Origin: Magnolia sinica
Lineage: Eukaryota; Streptophyta; Magnoliopsida; Magnoliales; Magnoliaceae
Length of the DNA stretch: 64,000 nucleotides
Assembly: GCF_029962835.1 (NCBI RefSeq)
Contig: NC_080584.1
Span: 79,698,862 to 79,762,861 of the forward strand
Direction of reading: 5' to 3'
The notes under the pieces are model-generated. The model did no database searches and had not been told where the DNA came from. It worked only from the letters and a program-made list of their open reading frames with translations. Below are positions 58,773-64,000 of the stretch, in pieces. Both the position numbers and the translations under genes were made by a program. Each line of letters opens with the position of its first letter. The stretch's first letter is position 1.

Positions 58773-59285
58773 GTATGTGATTAAGCAGAGATGTTTTGAT
58801 TATGAGGAATCTCTCTATTCAGCTGTTAGTGATACCCTGGAGAAGTATACTTTATTTGCTTCTTGTTTTACTTGTTGGTTTGTCATAATGAATAAAGTAG
58901 ATACCATTCAATTAGTTGGGCTTCTTTTGTTTTCTATTTGGATGAGTTTGTAAACTCCTAAGGAAATAGTTTTTATGTTTATGCAATTAAGAAATAGACA
59001 ACTATTGGGACACCAGGACAAGGAAGTAATGCTGCATATGATGTGTTTGATTGATTGCCTGTATGAATTTGGTAGGTTTAGTTGACTAATTTTTACTTAT
59101 CTATTTATGTGTTGCTTTCTTTATATTTGACATTTTTTTAGTTATTAATGTTTTTTTTTTTGTTTGGGTTTGTTGTGACTTTCGGTGGATTATCTTTCTT
59201 GTGAGCATCTTAGAGTTGGAGAGTCTAGTCATGTTAGGTTCTTGTTTTTTTAAAGATTCTGGTAATGGGTTTTGGGTGATTTTGT
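58773..59285. other. Intron-like AT-rich stretch
   Basis: T-rich, no open frame of note. Ends at the duplicated splice acceptor next to the LINE derivative. Confidence 0.45.
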
Positions 59286-59297
59286 GTATGCTGCAGG

Positions 59298-59957
59298 TTT
59301 TTTTTTTTTTTTTTTAAAAGAAAGGCCAACCGGTGGCCCAGAATATATTCAATGACAACAGAGGATATACACATTCGGGAGGGCCCAGAAAAAAAGGACT
59401 GGACCCACCTATCATAGAGGAAAACCAACAAATACAAGGAAAACACAGGAGGCCGGAAAGCAGCCTACTAGAAACGAATTGTCCCCAACCCTACTCTATC
59501 CAGGACCAGTTCCCCACGAGTGGAACGAGGGAGATCTGAGGCTGAATGGAACAGCCGATACTGCTAGTTGGAGGAACCCCACCGGGCCAGGCTGTCTGCC
59601 ACGACATTTGCCTGCCGAGGTATGTGCTTAATCAAGGGGGCAATAGCAGACCGAAGGATGTCAAATTGGTGCCTACAGTAGCAGACGAACCAAGGGGCTT
59701 TCCCTGTATTGGAGAATAAATTGACGACAGTTATGGAGTCACTCTCCACCTCAATGTTTGAATAGCCGAGATCCTTGCACAACTTTAAACTGTCAACCAC
59801 TGCCCTGACCTCAGCCATGAAGTTCGATCCCACCCCGTGACCAGTAGCGAAAGCAAACAGGAACTCACTCTTCTCATTTCCATAAACTCCCCCACTGCCC
59901 GACAGCCCCGGGTTACCTCTGGACGATCCATCAACATTCAGCTTAACCCATCCCCTG
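59298..59957 (-). mobile_element. Short LINE derivative 2 (RNase H plus 3' UTR) inserted at a 3' splice site
   Basis: 660 bp with target duplication GTATGCTGCAGG (59286-59297) and GTATGTTGCAGG (59958-59969), 11 of 12 identical. Minus-strand reading starts with GWVKLNVDGSSRGNPGLSGS, then SNFMAEVRAVVDSLKLCKDL, VESDSITVV and RQANVVADSLARWG, a clean RNase H (RVT_3-type) fold with an 89-residue uninterrupted segment from 59833 to 59564. The 3' UTR has 'ACATTCGGGAGGGCCC' (plus strand) and a poly-T run (59298-59316, plus strand). The 5' boundary is at the same position relative to NVDGS as in the insertion at 56269. Confidence 0.9.
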
Positions 59958-59968
59958 GTATGTTGCAG

Positions 59969-60542
59969 GTTGTTGATGCTGTAAGATGCTTATTGTCAAG
60001 ACCAAGTGGAAATGGTAATCGAGAAGATCCTTCATCAGGTCTACATGGTGGGAGGGGTATGCTTGTAATTTGGTTTTGCTTCTCTCCTCTTTTTTCTTCA
60101 TGTATTTTTTCCACTTTATTTCTGGGGATTTTGTGGTGTGCCTAGGTCAATATTTTGATTTGAATGCATCTCTTCAGCTGGGTGTTGTTGCTTGCTAGCG
60201 TGACTACGTGATTATTAGAATGAGGGTGTTTGAGAAAATTTCAAAACTATGAGCTTGATCCACTTGTTGCTTCAGTGGCATAGTGTACTTGTTATAGTGT
60301 GTTTGATGCATATTTTGTAAGAGGTGACTAATTGGAGTGCAGCACACCCGTTTCCTTTTTTGGTGCATTGTGATCAAATTGCACGTGGCAAGGTTTGGAT
60401 CATTCAGCAGCTTGAGGTAAATACACATTGATTTGTTGTTGTTAGTCTATATCTTTTTACAGGATACTGCTATTGGCGTCAACAATCGTCGGCTGGAATT
60501 AAGGTCCAAGTTTATTCCTTTAATAGTTGTGCCAGACTGGAG
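59969..60542 (+). pseudogene. Three exons of an unidentified captured gene with intact splicing
   Basis: Exon C 59969-60038 (after TTGCAG, ending TCAG|GT) reads VVDAVRCLLSRPSGNGNRED. Exon D 60343-60416 (after GTGCAG, ending CTTGAG|GTAAAT) reads HPFPFLVHCDQIARGKVWII. Exon E 60463-60542 (after TTTTACAG, ending TGGAG|GTGTAT) reads DTAIGVNNRRLELRSKFIPL. The phases join: 70 + 74 nt is divisible by 3 and the frame stays open across the junctions. I do not recognise the protein. All lie inside the CACTA element. Confidence 0.6.
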
Positions 60543-61765
<1,223 letters not shown>

Positions 61766-62264
61766 GTTAGGATGCCATTTTCTTTCTTGCATCATGCACA
61801 TTATGTGTTGGGATATGCTTCTAGCATAAGTACATAGCATGTTTTAATGCTGTCTTCTATTGGCCAACCTGGAATTTGTAAAACGGACTTGGTATCTATT
61901 GGAACACATGTATACATCAAATGTGTTATGAATCAAGTTTTCTTAACTATCTATTCTTGTCTACACGTGAGGAGCACATGATTAGCCCATAGACCCAAGT
62001 TTTGGGCCAACACATCTAAGTTGTGGCTCCACCCAATGAACAGTCAGGATCTCAATCATGTGTGGATCAAGAGTCCCATTGGAAAATTCTGAAACAGATT
62101 GGTTATAAGTCCATGAATGCATTTCTTTTTCTTCACTATTTGGAGTGCTTCATGTAGCTTTTCCTTGTTTGACTGCAGGTTTGTATTCTTGAGTTGGGAG
62201 CTTTGTGTATTAAGAAATGATGTATTTTAATAAGGGAGTTTGATGTATTTTAAGAAGGGAGTTG
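61766..62264. other. EF-Tu intron and spacer
   Basis: Non-coding. A 22-bp unit TGATGTATTTTAATAAGGGA is repeated in tandem at about 62218-62262. Confidence 0.45.
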
Positions 62265-62385
62265 ATATTGTCCACACCCACCATTTTTCCATTGTGAGAA
62301 TTGAAATATTATTGCTTTTGTACTATTTCAATTCCCAAATGGAAAAATTGACTGTATGCTAGTGACAAAGGTGGGTGTAAATTGT
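62265..62385. repeat. Inverted repeat, hairpin-forming
   Basis: ATTTTTCCATTGTGAGAATTGAAAT (split here as 62283-62307) pairs with the reverse complement at 62325-62348. An outer CACCCACC (62275-62282) pairs with GGTGGGTG (62370-62377), with about 21 extra bases in the right arm. Possibly a tiny MITE. Confidence 0.7.
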
Positions 62386-62557
62386 GGCTGCTGCCTTTTT
62401 GAAATTATTGCTTGGTAGCTTCATCTGTCAAACATACTTCCTTAACATGGGTTGCTGTCAGAAATTCGATATTTGCTCTATGGTTGCAAATCTTGCAATT
62501 CATGTGTCCCAAGTTGAAAATTCTGAATAAAATCATATGTTCATTCACTTCTGTCAG

Positions 62558-62716
62558 CACCAAGTCCATGAGAGCCAACGGTGGAATCGATGTTATCATT
62601 AAGGCCATTGAGAAGTTACGCCTGCACCACAAGGAGCACATTTCTGCATACGGGGAGGGCAAAGAGAGAAGCTTAACAAGCCACCATGAAACCGCTGACA
62701 TCAACACGTTCTCATG
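62558..62716 (+). pseudogene. Captured glutamine synthetase exon
   Basis: After a TTCTGTCAG acceptor the exon reads [20 protein letters not shown], then [20 protein letters not shown] and [10 protein letters not shown]. This is the plant glutamine synthetase segment around NYSTKSMR...[25 protein letters not shown]. The start and stop coincide with normal exon edges; the last codon breaks off at the junction with the reversed NRPE1 piece. The ERRLTG stretch is altered (ERSLTS). Glutamine synthetase makes glutamine from glutamate, ammonia and ATP; one exon cannot do so. Confidence 0.92.
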
Positions 62717-62717
62717 T

Positions 62718-64000
62718 TTGTAGAAGAACTGCAGGCATGGCAGCTGAGACCACTTCTCATCACATTGTTGCTGAAGTGTGCAACATTCGCAGGAAGACAA
62801 ATAAATCTTCTTAAAAAAAGGTGAAAGAGCGTGCTTCTTTCTCCCAAAGCAATTTATAACCTCTTGACAAGAGTGCAGGATCTCATCCATGCTCCGGTCG
62901 AGTCCTTTCAAGCGCATCTTATTAAGGTGAATGTGGCCAACAAGGCCTGTATTCACTTCTGAACTTTCAGGTATTTGTCGATGCCTTTGGTATTCAATGG
63001 AGAAGTCAAAAGCAACATCCTTTAAAGTGACTTTTTTCAAACGATTCTGAACTAAATATGCTGCATTCTCCTTGTAATGCATTTTCCCACAGAAGCACTC
63101 ATTCAAATATAGAATAACTCTCCAATCAATAATATCATTCTTGAAGTTAACTTTGCACAAAAGTATTTCCTTCATCGATTCCCATGAAGAGTTGTTGCTC
63201 TGAGAAGAATCAAGAACTGCTTTATATGCAGGATTTGATACTGCAGCAGCAGCTAATACACCAACTGGTTCACCAGCAAGAGAACTTCCAGGACTATTTT
63301 CGTCCACCTGTCCATACTCAAATTGAATTATAGAATTGCTGTAGAGGTTTCTCACTGTCCCATCATAATAGATAACGACATCTCTAAGTGTGGCCATTAG
63401 ATTTTTAAACAAAGTTCCTGATTCAGTAAGTCCTCTGGAAGAATGGATCAACACTTCCCTGGATGATATGGAATAGACCAACTCTTCATAGGGGGTCAGA
63501 CCTTGAAAAAAGGAGCTCTTAACTAACCCAAATGCCTCAGAAGGATAGTCAACACCATTAACAGAATACTTATTTTGGAAGTGGAAACTCATATCCTCAA
63601 CCAAACGCCTTGAATAAAACTTCCCTCGGTCATAAAGTTGAAGCCTCAAAAAGCCAAGGTGTTGAACAACCTTACTGATAGTTGAATCATTTTTAGAATC
63701 TATCAAATTACCCAAAGTAAATAACTCTAGAATACGAGTCACGATAGGCAGTTTTACAGTTTTCAGGTAGCTTTCAACTTGCAACTCTACAAGTTCATTG
63801 TAATTTGATCTCAAGTGAAGCAGCAAAGGTGATATGTCCTGAATCTTCTTCTTTATATCTTCAGTAACAGCCTTGGGAATTTCAAAATCATTCAAGCCAA
63901 CACTTTATCCTTCTAAAAAGAGAAGCTCCATCAGCAATGGCTGCAACATATTAAAGAACTTAATAGCCTCTTCTGTTCCTTTCTTGTCAAGAACAGAAGT
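62718..64000 (-). pseudogene. NRPE1: Captured fragment of NRPE1 (RNA polymerase V largest subunit), continues past the edge
   Basis: Minus strand. From the right edge: EEAIKFFNMLQPLLMELLFL, an in-frame TAA at about 63904-63906 (where relatives have Phe in ...EGFSV), then SVGLNDFEIPK..., LYDRGKFYSRRLVEDMSFHF, GVDYPSEAFGLVKSSFFQGL, YSISSREVLIHSSRGLTESG, TLFKNLMATLRDVVIYYDGT, GEPVGVLAAAAVSNPAYKAV, LYLNECFCGK, HIHLNKMRLKGLDRSMDEIL and LPCLQFFYK. The order and wording follow Arabidopsis NRPE1, with the LNEC...HIHLNK segment favouring it over NRPD1. Pol V makes scaffold RNAs for RNA-directed DNA methylation. Similarity ends at about 62718, against the glutamine synthetase exon in the opposite orientation. 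The open frame continues for about 100 codons antisense to that exon, which is chance. The catalytic region and C-terminal tail are not present here. Confidence 0.88.

Noticed and set aside
62405-62717. C-terminal 100 codons of the long minus-strand frame as part of NRPE1
   Set aside because: This part is antisense to a glutamine synthetase exon and intron and has no NRPE1 similarity.

Overview
The window is plant nuclear DNA. Three things show this: NB-ARC/LRR-type resistance-gene relatives, exon fragments of mitochondrial EF-Tu, glutamine synthetase and the Pol V largest subunit, and a dense mix of LTR elements, LINEs, SINE-like insertions, a CACTA transposon and MITEs. Many MITEs share a core built around a 'GTGGGGCCCACCATGATG'-like motif. 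I associate that repeat style with magnoliid-type genomes, but this is a weak inference and the species is not determined.

Layout. 1-3079: Ty1/copia remnant (minus). 3080-5655: large solo LTR with a 5-bp target duplication. 6930-8049: 5' end of another copia-like element (minus). 9134-11469: four head-to-tail long-TIR MITEs. 11604-14516: NLR-like gene 1. 15835-16631: a foldback MITE beside a Mutator-type MITE. 18161-19590: 3' end of a copia element. 20.5-44.4 kb: several diverged copies of one promoter plus leader-exon module without gene bodies, with TA microsatellites, a tandem duplication, a SINE-like insertion and a LINE. 38-43.6 kb: composite of Ty3/gypsy-like remnants. 44.3-50.85 kb: a promoter module followed by NLR-like gene 2 (coding 47880-50846). 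52003-54927: a TA-flanked MITE with a second copy of the large solo LTR nested in it. 56269-56914: a short LINE derivative. 57380-64000: the left part of a CACTA element, open at the right edge, loaded with gene fragments.

Only two genes look intact, the two NLR-like paralogues on the plus strand. Both keep long open frames while having lost the nucleotide-binding P-loop residues in the same way (Lys-Thr-Thr position reads x-Trp-Arg), most of the ARC region and any N-terminal signalling domain.

The most interesting region is the right end. A CACTA-type terminus is followed by exons of an unidentified gene, two exons of mitochondrial EF-Tu, one exon of glutamine synthetase and, on the opposite strand, a long piece of NRPE1 (largest subunit of RNA polymerase V, which acts in transposon silencing). 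Introns and splice sites are retained, so capture was at DNA level. Two LINE-derived insertions (56.3 and 59.3 kb) start at the same position just before the RNase H domain, which suggests a defined short non-autonomous element. One of them duplicated a 3' splice site as its target-site duplication.
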